Positions 27,056 through 35,515 of a DNA stretch of 64,000 nt are shown piece by piece. The translations under genes and the position numbers were made by a program. The notes beneath the pieces were generated by a model. It was not told the origin of the DNA and ran no database searches. It saw nothing but the letters and a program-made list of their open reading frames with translations. This DNA is from Rikenella microfusus DSM 15922 (lineage in GTDB: Bacteria > Bacteroidota > Bacteroidia > Bacteroidales > Rikenellaceae): assembly GCF_000427365.1 (NCBI RefSeq), contig NZ_KE386488.1, positions 1,337,882 to 1,401,881 of the forward strand, given 5' to 3'. Positions within the stretch are counted from its first letter, which is position 1, and each line of letters begins with the position of its first letter.

Positions 27056-27199
27056 GGGATAACGGAGCGCAGCGACGTAATCCCGACGAAGCCGAAAGGA
27101 TAAACAAGTTGCAGGGCGGCGCAGTTAATCCCGCCAGAGTGAACCGCGAGGTCCGGGATAACGGAATGAAATGACGTAATCCCGGCGACACCGAAAGGA
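27056..27199. repeat. Two 45-bp direct repeats with internal palindrome
   Basis: Units at 27056-27100 and 27155-27199 share gggataacgga...gacgtaatccc...ccgaaagga. Within each, gggataacg and cgtaatccc form an inverted repeat with one mismatch. A partial sister (ggggattacaggg) lies at 27027-27038. They fill the 400-bp gap between tRNA-Ser and exbB, where no gene is supported. Confidence 0.7.
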
Positions 27200-27292
27200 G
27201 CGGCTGCACGAACAGGCATATTCGGGAATTATACCGCGGAACACAACAAACGAACAACACAAACAAACAACTAATCAAATTTTACCGTCACT

Positions 27293-28102
27293 ATGAAAAA
27301 ACTTCTGACAATCGTGTCCATGGTAGGTCTGCTGACCTTCGGCACCGCGAACCTGTACGCTCAAGATGCCGCTGATTCCGCCGCTGCGCCGCAGACGGAA
27401 CAGGCTGCCGCCATCACCCCGGCTGAAGAGGCTGTTGCAGATGCCGTTGCGGGCGACGACCTGGGCGGTCAGCCGGTGCACCAGGCCCTCAAACAGAAAT
27501 TCATCGAAGGGGGTGTGGGCTGGATGTCTCCGATCCTGCTCTGCTTGATCCTCGGTCTGGCGATCGTGATCGAACGCGTGATCTACCTGAACCTGGCTAC
27601 CATCAATACCAAGAAGCTGCTCGATAAAGTGGAAGCGGCCCTGAACAACGGCGGTATCGAAGCCGCTAAGGAGGTATGCCGCAACACCCGCGGTCCGGTG
27701 GCTTCCATCTTCTACCAGGGTCTCGACCGTGCCGGCGAAGGCATCGACGTAGTCGAAAAATCGGTCGCTTCCTATGGCTCCGTACAGGCCGGTCACCTCG
27801 AAAACGGCATGTCCTGGATCTCGCTGTTCATCGCCCTCTCCCCGATGCTCGGGTTCATGGGTACCGTGGTAGGTATGATCGCGGCGTTCGACGCCATCGA
27901 AGTTGCCGGCGACATCGCCCCGTCTCTGGTCGCCGGGGGTATGAAAATCGCCCTTCTGACCACTGTGGCAGGTCTTATCGCCGCTGTGATCCTCCAGCTG
28001 TTCTACAACTATCTGCTGGCTAAGATCGACAGCATCGTGATCTCCATGGAAGACGCTTCCATCTCGCTGGTGGACATCCTGACTAAATACCTCAAAAAAT
28101 AA
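27293..28102 (+). CDS. exbB: MotA/TolQ/ExbB proton channel protein
   Basis: 269 aa. N-terminal signal-like segment and Ala/Glu-rich periplasmic part (1-70) are followed by three transmembrane helices: about 78-98 (SPILLCLILGLAIVIERVIYL), about 180-205 (ISLFIALSPMLGFMGTVVGMI) and about 215-245. The cytoplasmic domain lies between helices 1 and 2. The GTVVGM.AAF pattern is the family hallmark. With ExbD it forms the proton-driven inner-membrane motor that powers TonB-dependent outer-membrane transport. First gene of a four-gene operon. Confidence 0.93.
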   Translation: MKKLLTIVSMVGLLTFGTANLYAQDAADSAAAPQTEQAAAITPAEEAVADAVAGDDLGGQPVHQALKQKFIEGGVGWMSPILLCLILGLAIVIERVIYLNLATINTKKLLDKVEAALNNGGIEAAKEVCRNTRGPVASIFYQGLDRAGEGIDVVEKSVASYGSVQAGHLENGMSWISLFIALSPMLGFMGTVVGMIAAFDAIEVAGDIAPSLVAGGMKIALLTTVAGLIAAVILQLFYNYLLAKIDSIVISMEDASISLVDILTKYLKK

Positions 28103-28146
28103 TCGGCGCCTGACAGCGTAAGGCGTGCTTTAGGCACAGAAAAAAT

Positions 28147-28569
28147 ATGAAATACTTACCCATAATCAAATACGTGCTGCTCATCGTGTCGGCTATCCTG
28201 ATAGTCGTGGGTGCGGTGACTTTCGTCGACGGCGAAGAAAATGCGGCGTTCGACACGATGCTTGTCTGGTCGTTCGTGATGATCGTCCTGACCATCGCGC
28301 TGATTATCATCATGCCGCTTTTCGCAGTACTCCAGAATCCGAAGAGCGCGGTTCGCTCGCTGATCGGGCTGGGCGCCATTATCGTGGTGTTCCTCGTTTC
28401 GTACGCCCTTTCCACCGATACCCCGATTCCGCTGGCCAGCGGCAAGGTGATCGACGATCCGTTCTCGCTGAAGTTCAGCGACACTGCTCTGTGGGCTACG
28501 TACATCACCTTTGCGGGTGTGATCCTGAGTATCCTTTACGGAGAACTCTACAAAGTCATTAAAAAATAA
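28147..28569 (+). CDS. Small four-helix membrane protein of the Exb operon
   Basis: 140 aa with four hydrophobic helices (IIKYVLLIVSAILIVVGAVTF; VWSFVMIVLTIALIIIMPLF; LIGLGAIIVVFLVSYAL; ATYITFAGVILSILYG) and short loops. It sits between exbB and the first exbD, an arrangement I recall from many Bacteroidales Exb operons, so it may be an accessory of the motor complex. No characterised homologue known to me. Confidence 0.75.
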   Translation: MKYLPIIKYVLLIVSAILIVVGAVTFVDGEENAAFDTMLVWSFVMIVLTIALIIIMPLFAVLQNPKSAVRSLIGLGAIIVVFLVSYALSTDTPIPLASGKVIDDPFSLKFSDTALWATYITFAGVILSILYGELYKVIKK

Positions 28570-28580
28570 CAGTCCGTACA

Positions 28581-29159
28581 ATGGCTAAAAGAAAAGTTCC
28601 AGAAATCAACTCCGGATCAATGGCCGACATCGCGTTCCTGTTGCTCATCTTCTGGCTGATGACGACTTCCATGAACGTCGATTCGGGGATCGCCCGGAAG
28701 TTGCCGCCTCTGGTCGAACAGGACAACGACCCGGGGATGGACGCCCATGAGCGTAACGTGCTCATGGTGTTCGTCAGCGGCAACAACCAACTCATGGTGG
28801 CGGGCCAGCGTATGGATATAAGCGGGCTGTGCGAAAAGGCGAAAACCTTTATCACCAACCCCACCAACGATCCCAATATGCCCGAGAAGGAGATGACCGA
28901 TATCCCGTTGCTCGGCAGATATCCGGTCAGCAAGGGTCTGATTTCGCTTCAGAACGACCGCGGTACCAGCTACGACATGTACCTCCAGGTGCAGAACGAG
29001 CTGACCAAGGCGTATAACCAGGCGAAGGACGAACTTGCGCAGCAGAAATTCGGACGGTCGTTCACCGATCTGAACGATGAACAGCGGAAAGCCGTCAATA
29101 AGGCGATTCCCGTGAAGATTTCGGAGGCCGAACCGCGTAACCTGACAGGAGGAAAATAA
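28581..29159 (+). CDS. exbD: ExbD/TolR biopolymer transport protein
   Basis: 192 aa. One N-terminal helix (MADIAFLLLIFWLMTTSM, about 14-31) with the ion-path Asp in SMADIAF, then a periplasmic domain of about 150 residues. ExbD uses the proton gradient through this Asp to drive the ExbB ring. It is longer than the following paralogue, and its helix lacks the usual LLFFM order. Gap of 11 bp to the upstream gene and 3 bp to the next exbD: co-translated. Confidence 0.88.
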   Translation: MAKRKVPEINSGSMADIAFLLLIFWLMTTSMNVDSGIARKLPPLVEQDNDPGMDAHERNVLMVFVSGNNQLMVAGQRMDISGLCEKAKTFITNPTNDPNMPEKEMTDIPLLGRYPVSKGLISLQNDRGTSYDMYLQVQNELTKAYNQAKDELAQQKFGRSFTDLNDEQRKAVNKAIPVKISEAEPRNLTGGK

Positions 29160-29162
29160 GAC

Positions 29163-29645
29163 ATGGCACAATTCAAAAGGAACGGAAACAAGGAAACCCC
29201 CGGGATTTCCACTTCGTCGCTGCCCGATATCGTGTTCATGATCCTGTTCTTCTTCATGGCCACTACCACCATGCGTGAAGTGGAATTGAAAGTGCAGGTC
29301 GACGCCCCGAAGGCGAGCGAAGCCCAGAAACTCGAAAAGAAGTCTTTGGTCAGCTACATTTATGTCGGTCCGCCGACTAAAGCGTTGGCTCCCCAGTTCG
29401 GTACCGCTCCGCGTATCCAGTTGAACGGCGCTTACAGTTCGCTGAACAACATTACGGAGTTCATCGCTTCGGAACGGGACAAGCTCAGCGAAAAGGACCG
29501 TCCGGACATGACCGTAAGCCTGAAGATCGACGCCACTACCAAAATGGGTATGGTGACCGATATCAAGCAGGAATTGCGGCGGGCGAACGCATTGTCCATC
29601 AACTATGCGGCCGCTAAGGATAAAGGCGAAGGAAACAACCGGTAA
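29163..29645 (+). CDS. exbD: ExbD/TolR biopolymer transport protein, second copy
   Basis: 160 aa. N-terminal helix SLPDIVFMILFFFMATTTM (about 19-37) with Asp in LPDIVF, then a periplasmic domain. Two unlike ExbD proteins beside one ExbB suggest a hetero-ExbD pair inside the channel, as structural work shows two ExbD per ExbB ring elsewhere; this is inference. Last gene of the operon, terminator 25 bp downstream. Confidence 0.9.
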   Translation: MAQFKRNGNKETPGISTSSLPDIVFMILFFFMATTTMREVELKVQVDAPKASEAQKLEKKSLVSYIYVGPPTKALAPQFGTAPRIQLNGAYSSLNNITEFIASERDKLSEKDRPDMTVSLKIDATTKMGMVTDIKQELRRANALSINYAAAKDKGEGNNR

Positions 29646-29669
29646 AAAGGATTGCTTCGTATCATTCAG

Positions 29670-29703
29670 AGAGGAACCCCGAACCGGGGTTCCTCTTTTT
29701 TTG
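29670..29703 (+). terminator. Terminator of the Exb operon
   Basis: Perfect stem agaggaacccc / ggggttcctct (loop gaacc) followed by seven T. Confidence 0.95.
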
Positions 29704-29821
29704 TATGCAGTGGGATTGTCTGTCCGGTTTTTTGATGCGCGGTATCCGGTCAAAGATGGGAACCCGTTTATCGTTCGGGGGGGGAGCCTGGCCGGGCGTA
29801 GGAGGAGTGAACCGGGGGATG

Positions 29822-30006
29822 CCGATTATATACATCGATATGCCAATATATTAGAATGCAGACCACCCCGTTCGGCTCCGCGCCGGACGGCATGAGGCGG
29901 TGCAAACCCGGAGGGTCCGGCGCGAGCCGGAAAATGGGTATATCGAAGTATATAATCGGGAATTGAATGGGTAATTATATTCAGGGCAAAGTCGTATGTC
30001 GTTACC
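29822..30006. repeat. Type-A palindromic element, copy 2, with attached type-B arm
   Basis: Left arm ccgattatatacatcgatat (29822 on) and right arm atatcgaagtatataatcgg (to 29960) match copy 1 at 9456-9602, with the same inner GC pair (ggctccgcgccggac near 29873; gtccggcgcgagcc near 29915). Just to the right, 29984-30006 (gggcaaagtcgtatgtcg...) matches the type-B right arm at 20 of 23 positions. The 29704-30298 spacer holds no supported gene. Confidence 0.8.
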
Positions 30007-30243
30007 TTAATTAATCGGAATGATCCCTTTCGTGTGGTTGCAGGGACGGCACGTTCTTCGGGTTACCCCGAAGAATGTCGGACCGTAACCGCCCCGGGCG
30101 GAGGTTCGGGGCGAACGGTGATGGGGCGTTTTCGGATACGTTCGTTATGCCGATGTATGTAATCGACCTTTACCGATTGCAGTTGTGGAAATCGGTCGGA
30201 GGCTGTTCGGCTCCCCTGGCGATACCGCGCGGCAAATACAACA

Positions 30244-30272
30244 AAGGCCGGCACCGCGGGGCGGGCCGGCCA
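30244..30272 (-). terminator. Terminator of deoC
   Basis: Stem ggccggc / gccggcc around ccgccccgcggt; on the minus strand it is followed by tttgttgt. It lies 27 bp past the deoC stop. Confidence 0.6.
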
Positions 30273-30298
30273 TAGCAAAACCGCGTTCGACGGTGAAT

Positions 30299-31156
30299 CT
30301 AAACCGTTTCGGATAAGAGGCGGGGAGCCAGCGCATCTACCAGGCGGCTCGCCCCGATCCGAAACAGGGAGGGGGTCAGCCATTCTTCGCCCAGCTCCTG
30401 TGCCACGATCGTGCGGTAAAGTACCGCCTCCTGCGGAGTACGGATGCCGCCGGCCACTTTGATGCCCACCCGTCGGGAGCAGGAACGTTCGAAATCGCGG
30501 ATCGCCCGGCACATGACCACGGCGGCTGCGGGAGTCGCCGAGATCGGCGTTTTCCCGGTCGAAGTCTTGATAAAATCGGCTCCCGCTTCCATGGCCAGCA
30601 TCGAAGCCCGGTAGATCAATTCCGGATCGGCCAGCGACCCCGTTTCCAGAATGACTTTCAGTACCGCGTCGCCGTCGATCTCCTCGCGAATCATCGCCAG
30701 TTCGCTTTCGGCCAAGTCGTAATCGCCCGACAGCATGGCCCCCACGTTGATCACCGCGTCGATCTCGTCCGCCCCGTTCTCAATGGCCATGGCACATTCC
30801 AGCATTTTGACTTCCATGTAGGTTTGTCCGGACGGGAATGCCCCGCAGACGGCCGTGATACCGATATTTTCGGCAGGGGAACCTGCGGGGATACCGGTCA
30901 GTGCGACCCCGACGGCATCGACCAGCGACGGATAGACGCAGATCGACGCTACCGGCGGCAGGCCCTGCCCCGTCAGTTCGACGGCATGGTTCGTGAAAGC
31001 CGTCACGCTGTGCGGCGAGTCGGTCTCCTTGAGGGTGGTGTAGTCGGTACAGGCCATGCACTCGAGCAGGACTTCCCGTTTGTTTTCGGTAAGCGCGGCT
31101 GTTTCGGCGGCTTGTTCCACTTTGCGGTTTACCAGTGCTGTGTCTATGTTTTTCAT
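30299..31156 (-). CDS. deoC: Deoxyribose-phosphate aldolase
   Basis: 285 aa. Class I aldolase that splits 2-deoxyribose 5-phosphate into glyceraldehyde 3-phosphate and acetaldehyde, in deoxynucleoside catabolism (cytosol). TIM barrel with Schiff-base lysine K197 in FIKTSTGK and the second lysine K233 in GIKVAGGI; the acidic partners lie in CTDYTTLK (about 36-43) and DEIDAV (130-135). Slightly longer than E. coli DeoC (259 aa), closer to the longer class with an extended N terminus. Own promoter: TATCTTTG on the minus strand at 31178-31185. Confidence 0.95.
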   Translation of the reverse strand: MKNIDTALVNRKVEQAAETAALTENKREVLLECMACTDYTTLKETDSPHSVTAFTNHAVELTGQGLPPVASICVYPSLVDAVGVALTGIPAGSPAENIGITAVCGAFPSGQTYMEVKMLECAMAIENGADEIDAVINVGAMLSGDYDLAESELAMIREEIDGDAVLKVILETGSLADPELIYRASMLAMEAGADFIKTSTGKTPISATPAAAVVMCRAIRDFERSCSRRVGIKVAGGIRTPQEAVLYRTIVAQELGEEWLTPSLFRIGASRLVDALAPRLLSETV

Positions 31157-31177
31157 GGCCGTCGGATATTAACGTTG

Positions 31178-31185
31178 CAAAGATA
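31178..31185 (-). promoter_or_regulatory. -7 element of deoC
   Basis: TATCTTTG on the minus strand, 21 nt before the deoC ATG; no clear -33 element. Confidence 0.55.
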
Positions 31186-31329
31186 GCGGAAATCGGCAGG
31201 ATTGCCCGCGGATGAGGCGGAAAGGGAGACTGCCCTCCCGTTGCCCGGCCCGACGGGAGGGCGGTTCGCTCTGCCTGCCGGACAGGGCGGGTACGGTACG
31301 GATCGGGAAACCGCGCCGGATGTGGGGGA

Positions 31330-31836
31330 TCACCGGTAGCGTTCGATGGCGGCGATAAAAGCCGCGGGATCGTCGCAACTCACAATATATTGCTCCTCAT
31401 AGATGTCTTCGATCAGGACGAAATTACGCCACTGGGAGGCGCAAAGCCGGAATACCTTGCGTTCCCTCAGGCTGAAATAGTAGCCGTAATAGCCCCCGAT
31501 CCCGTATATGCCCCATATCGGGAAACAATATTTCATGTGTCCCCGTTCGACGAACCGTATGTGCCGGATGTCCCGTACCGGAATTTTGATCAGTTCCATG
31601 ACGCAATGTATCTCGACCGAATGAGGCGATATGCGTATGAAACGCGGAATGGACAGGGCCGCCAACAACATCAGGGCTACCACGACGGTGGTGAACCAGG
31701 CCGGCAGGTAGCTTCCGCCCGAAGCGTAAAACAACCATCCCACGCCGGCGGCGAGGATCGACAGCGCGAGAGCGGTCAGCCATTTGGCCCGTTTGTCCAT
31801 CCGGAAACGGAATTTTCCGTCGGCGAGTGTTTCCAT
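31330..31836 (-). CDS. Membrane protein with bacterial PH-like domain
   Basis: 168 aa. Two adjacent N-terminal helices (about 19-39, LTALALSILAAGVGWLFY; about 44-62, AWFTTVVVALMLLAALSI) followed by a beta-rich domain (ISPHSVEIHCVMELIKIPVRDIRHI ... FVLIEDIYEEQYIVSCDDPAAFIAAI) that reads like the bacterial PH domain. Function unknown. It starts 4 bp after tatD and is the last gene of the pyrE-to-PH minus-strand cluster. Confidence 0.65.
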   Translation of the reverse strand: METLADGKFRFRMDKRAKWLTALALSILAAGVGWLFYASGGSYLPAWFTTVVVALMLLAALSIPRFIRISPHSVEIHCVMELIKIPVRDIRHIRFVERGHMKYCFPIWGIYGIGGYYGYYFSLRERKVFRLCASQWRNFVLIEDIYEEQYIVSCDDPAAFIAAIERYR

Positions 31837-31840
31837 CGGA

Positions 31841-32629
31841 TCAGAAGAAAATGCTTTGCGCTCTTGCGGTCGTCGCCCGCATGACCTCTTCTACGGGGAT
31901 GCCTTTGATCTCAGCGATCTTAGCCGCGATGACCGGGATATGCGCGCTTTCGTTGCGGGTACCCCGGAACGGGACCGGAGTCAGGTACGGGGCGTCCGTT
32001 TCCAGTACGATGTCTTCGATCGGAATCTGTTCGACGACTTTGACCGTGGACGAGTTCTTGTAGGTGATGAATCCTCCGATGCCCACCGCGAAATTGCCCA
32101 GCTCCTGGATCTGCCGGTAATCTTTCAGCGTGCCCTGGAAACTGTGGAAAACGCCCCGGATCTGGCCGTGCAGCGGTTCCAGCAGGGGGAAAATCTCGTT
32201 CCATGCGTCCCGCACGTGCAGGATCAGCGGCAGGTCGTATTCGATCGCCAGCTGCATCTGGATCACCAGCGCCTGGCACTGTTCCGTCAGCGAACTGGTG
32301 CTCCAGTGCAGGTCGAGTCCCACCTCTCCGATGGCGCACCACTTGACGGGCGGTTCTTTCAACAGGTTGCGTACGATCTGCAATTCGTCGCGCCATTTGG
32401 TATTTTCATTGACCGACGTGGGATGCATCCCGATCGCTGCGTGGCAGACTTCCGGAAACTGGCGTACCGTGTCGATCATGGCCCGGTGGCTGTGCGAATC
32501 TACGGCCGGCAGCACGATCTTCCTCACGCCTGCGGCGACGGCCCGGGCCACCGTTTCCGCCCGGTCGCTGTCGAAATCGGCATCGAAAATATGGGCGTGC
32601 GTATCCACGTAACCGACCTCTGCGTCCAT
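31841..32629 (-). CDS. tatD: TatD-family metal-dependent hydrolase
   Basis: 262 aa from the ATG at 32629, which places YVDTHAHIF near the N terminus as usual; an earlier in-frame ATG at 32671 would overlap the GH89 gene by 34 bp. Metal ligands of the amidohydrolase fold: DTHAHIF (H-x-H), AIGEVGLD (Glu), LPLILHVRDAW (His), VFHSFQG (His) and LETDAPYL (Asp). TatD proteins act as 3'-5' exonucleases or DNases in E. coli; the family role in DNA or RNA turnover is not settled. It follows GH89 with 8 bp between. Confidence 0.93.
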   Translation of the reverse strand: MDAEVGYVDTHAHIFDADFDSDRAETVARAVAAGVRKIVLPAVDSHSHRAMIDTVRQFPEVCHAAIGMHPTSVNENTKWRDELQIVRNLLKEPPVKWCAIGEVGLDLHWSTSSLTEQCQALVIQMQLAIEYDLPLILHVRDAWNEIFPLLEPLHGQIRGVFHSFQGTLKDYRQIQELGNFAVGIGGFITYKNSSTVKVVEQIPIEDIVLETDAPYLTPVPFRGTRNESAHIPVIAAKIAEIKGIPVEEVMRATTARAQSIFF

Positions 32630-32637
32630 AGCGGCGG

Positions 32638-34836
32638 CTACATTTTGATGAGTCTGTTGTAAACTTTCCATGCCATGTCTATCGTGTTAGTTTCCGCGCT
32701 GACGGGATAGGGTTGCCCTCCTGCCGCCCATTCCGCCTCCATCGGGTAATAGTCCGCCGGAGGAAGCTCGCCCCGGTTCAGCGCGTCGAAAAAGGTCTTC
32801 CATCTCGGATAGTAGAAATCCCGCAGCATGCCCGACCATTCGCGGTGGGCATAGTCGTGCAGGCCGCCTACGTTGGCCGCGTGGCGGTTGCCCCAGGTGG
32901 TCAGCAGGGTGCGTGCGTTCCACCGGTAATAGTCCTGTTCGGCCGGATAGCGGCTCCACCGCATCGCCGATTCGATCCAAGGGCCGACCATGAATTCCGG
33001 ACGGGAACCGAGCAGGCTGTCCTGCAACAAAATGAGGCCCAGAAAGTCGTCCGACAGTTTCCGGAATTTTTCCCGGTTTCCCTCGTCGTAGGCGGTTTCG
33101 ATCCGTTTGAGCAGCCCGTTCGCCTTGTCGGCCACCGCCTGCCGGGCGATATCGACGAGGTCGTACTCGAAATTGTTGCAGCCCCGGAATTTGTCGGCTA
33201 CTTCCAGCATCAGCCCCAAAGCGCGTTCGGTCTCCTCGGCGTCGTAGGCCAGCTGTGCGCTGCCCCAGGTCGAAACCCGGTCTACCCGCAGGGCCGGGCG
33301 GGCGCAGAGCACCGATTCCGTCGTACCTTCCTGCAAACTGGTATAGGAAGGGTCGTAAACCGTGTTGGCCAGTATTTTCCAGGCTTCCGCCACTTGGGGC
33401 AGCGTATGGCCGTAACGGGCTTTCACGTAACTTTCCAGCCATGCCGTCCGGTCGAACTTCTCGGCCCGCCAGGGCAGTTCGTAGAGCAGCTCGAACATGA
33501 CGGGGTTGTTCTCGATTCCTTCCGGCGTGGTGCCGACTCCACTCAGGTATTCGGCCAGCGGGTCGCCTTTCGCTTTCATCGAACGGGCCATGTAGTAGCC
33601 GTCGATCACGCGCTGCATTTTGCCGTACATGCCTACGTTGCCGCCGAAGTTAAGGAGCATGCAATATACCCAGTCGTGCCGTCCGTATCCTTTTTCGCGC
33701 CGCCACGGCGACTGGGGGTCGCCCCACATCGGCCGCGATTCGCTGAACAGGTCCAGGATCAGCACGTCGCCGCCCGGCAGGTCCCGGATCATTTCGGGAT
33801 GCGGACAGCTTTGCCAGGCCTGGGCTACCCATACGGCTCCGGGATTGGCCCGTTTCATGGCGTCGTAGATCGCCTGCCCCGCAGCGGGCAGGTCCACGCC
33901 GGCGGTCGAGCCGCCTTCGTGGAAGGGGTCGATGGCGAAATATTGCGCGTCGTCGCCGTACAGGGCCTTGAGGTTCTTGTAATAGGTGTCTGCGATCCGG
34001 GCGAACATCGGGTCGGTGGGCAGCAGGAATGCCGGGCGTTTGTAGCCGTTCCACAAGCCGGGGTCCTGTATCTGGGTCAGTCCCAGTTTCCGCCATACGG
34101 CCGTGTCGTTGGGCACCATGCCCGCATAGCCCGCGAATACGGGGCGGATGCCCCATTCGCGGTAGCGTTCGACGATCTTTTGTTCCAGTGCGGTCTGTTT
34201 GTCGTACCAGTCGGCCGGATTGGGGCCTCCCCAGGCTTCGAGGTTGTTCATCAGCCACCAGGCCTGGTGCGCGGGACCGGCGATGAAACGGTCGATCTGC
34301 GTCTTGTCGAATCCGAGTTCCTGGAGGGTGTTGCGCCATACGGTCGCGGTGCCTGTCAGCGAGAGAGGGAGGTTGATGCCGTGCAGGGCCATCCAGTCTA
34401 TCTCCTGTTCCCAGCGGGTCCAGTCCCAGAAGGCGGTGGAGTAGGAGAAGGTGCAGTAGTTCATGTAGTACCGCACGAGCATGTCGGTGGAGTGTCTTTC
34501 GGGCTGTTTGGGCCTGGGGAATCTGACGTTGCTCAGGCGCGGTCTGGGGTTGTTCCAGGCGATTTGTATCCCGGCGTAATATTTCAGGTACCAGTTCAAC
34601 CCGGCTGCGATGGAGATGTAGTTGTTGCCGCGGATGACGATTTTCCGTCCTCTGGAGTCGAGTTCGAAGAAGTCTTCCGGGGATTGCTGCCCGTCGAGTT
34701 CGAAGATGAAGCGGGAACTTTGTCCGGGCTGTATGCGTTCCACCAGTGCCGCTACGGGGTTGTCCGCTTTCGCGAAAGCGGACAACGCGAAGCCCGGCGA
34801 CAAAAGGAGCAGGAGTATGGGGAGGAACCGGCGCAT
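32638..34836 (-). CDS. Alpha-N-acetylglucosaminidase, GH89
   Basis: 732 aa with a signal peptide (1-22, ending AFAKA). N-terminal small domain (about 25-110), then a TIM barrel with the GH89 hallmark VRYYMNYCTFSYSTAFWDW and IDWMALHGINLPLSLTG (about 120-165), and a C-terminal helical domain. The two catalytic glutamates align with those of human NAGLU: one in IDPFHEGGST, one in TTPEGIENNPVMFEL. It removes terminal alpha-linked GlcNAc, as found in gastric-type mucin glycans and heparan sulfate. Periplasmic or secreted. It lies in a probable operon with pyrE, which is metabolically unrelated. Confidence 0.95.
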   Translation of the reverse strand: MRRFLPILLLLLSPGFALSAFAKADNPVAALVERIQPGQSSRFIFELDGQQSPEDFFELDSRGRKIVIRGNNYISIAAGLNWYLKYYAGIQIAWNNPRPRLSNVRFPRPKQPERHSTDMLVRYYMNYCTFSYSTAFWDWTRWEQEIDWMALHGINLPLSLTGTATVWRNTLQELGFDKTQIDRFIAGPAHQAWWLMNNLEAWGGPNPADWYDKQTALEQKIVERYREWGIRPVFAGYAGMVPNDTAVWRKLGLTQIQDPGLWNGYKRPAFLLPTDPMFARIADTYYKNLKALYGDDAQYFAIDPFHEGGSTAGVDLPAAGQAIYDAMKRANPGAVWVAQAWQSCPHPEMIRDLPGGDVLILDLFSESRPMWGDPQSPWRREKGYGRHDWVYCMLLNFGGNVGMYGKMQRVIDGYYMARSMKAKGDPLAEYLSGVGTTPEGIENNPVMFELLYELPWRAEKFDRTAWLESYVKARYGHTLPQVAEAWKILANTVYDPSYTSLQEGTTESVLCARPALRVDRVSTWGSAQLAYDAEETERALGLMLEVADKFRGCNNFEYDLVDIARQAVADKANGLLKRIETAYDEGNREKFRKLSDDFLGLILLQDSLLGSRPEFMVGPWIESAMRWSRYPAEQDYYRWNARTLLTTWGNRHAANVGGLHDYAHREWSGMLRDFYYPRWKTFFDALNRGELPPADYYPMEAEWAAGGQPYPVSAETNTIDMAWKVYNRLIKM

Positions 34837-34863
34837 GGTCTGTCTGGTTTCTGGGTCGGGGTG

Positions 34864-35295
34864 TTAGAAGCGTGCGTTGTTGAATGCGTAGGCGATCTGT
34901 TCGGCGATGGAGTCGACGGCGTCCTGCATTTTGTTCCCGACGATCATTTTCATCATGGGGTTGAGTTCGATGTCGAGCACGATGCGCATGCGGGTACCCG
35001 GCACGGCGGAACCTTCGGGAGTGGTGTCTTTCATTTGCGCCCAGAAGGTGAAAGGAATGGGCATGCCTCCGGCACTTTCGTCGGCGCATACTTTGATGAG
35101 TTTGTTGGGCTGCCGTTCGACCATCTTCAATCCGACGGTAAATCCTTTGGCTTTGAATTTGCAGGTCTCTTCGGTGGCTTCCCAGTTCTCCACTTTGTCG
35201 GCGAGGATGGGGGTGAAGTTCTCGAAGCTGGAAAGCACGCGGAATATCGTTTCGTCGGGCCGCGCTATCTGTACTTGTTTGCTGGTGTATCTCAT
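34864..35295 (-). CDS. SRPBCC (START-like) domain protein
   Basis: 143 aa, one domain. The helix-grip pattern is visible: an N-terminal strand (YTSKQVQIARPDETIFRVLSS), a long curved sheet (CKFKAKGFTVGLKMVERQPNKLIKV, TRMRIVLDIELNP) and a C-terminal helix (IVGNKMQDAVDSIAEQIAYAFN) that would close a hydrophobic cavity. Such proteins bind lipids or small hydrophobic ligands; no ligand known. In Bacteroidales it often follows pyrE, as here, though 220 bp of repeat-like DNA separates them. Confidence 0.8.
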   Translation of the reverse strand: MRYTSKQVQIARPDETIFRVLSSFENFTPILADKVENWEATEETCKFKAKGFTVGLKMVERQPNKLIKVCADESAGGMPIPFTFWAQMKDTTPEGSAVPGTRMRIVLDIELNPMMKMIVGNKMQDAVDSIAEQIAYAFNNARF

Positions 35296-35349
35296 GGTGT
35301 GTGTTTAATGGTTCGTTTATTTTTAGTCATCGATCAGTACAGGATTGCT

Positions 35350-35460
35350 CTTTCGATTTGGGTCGGGCGCCCGGGATGCTCGCCCCGAACTTGTGAGGGT
35401 TGCGGGCCTCCCGAGGGGAGGCGTCCGGCCCGCGCGGCTCGCCGCCAGTCTCGAAAGTCA
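35350..35460. repeat. GC-rich repeat in the pyrE-SRPBCC spacer
   Basis: Contains gggcgcccgggatgctcgcc, a cctcccgaggggaggc hairpin and ggcccgcgcggctcgccg, similar in wording to the sdhA-sdhB spacer element (18291-18358) and to 62650-62790. No gene in the 220-bp spacer. Confidence 0.45.
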
Positions 35461-35515
35461 ATGCGATCCAATAAAACTAAACGAACGATTAATCAGGAGG
35501 GGCGTATTGCCGGGG

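Noticed and set aside
27056-27199. CRISPR array
   Set aside because: Only two 45-bp units 99 bp apart with an internal palindrome and unlike spacing; no cas genes in the window.
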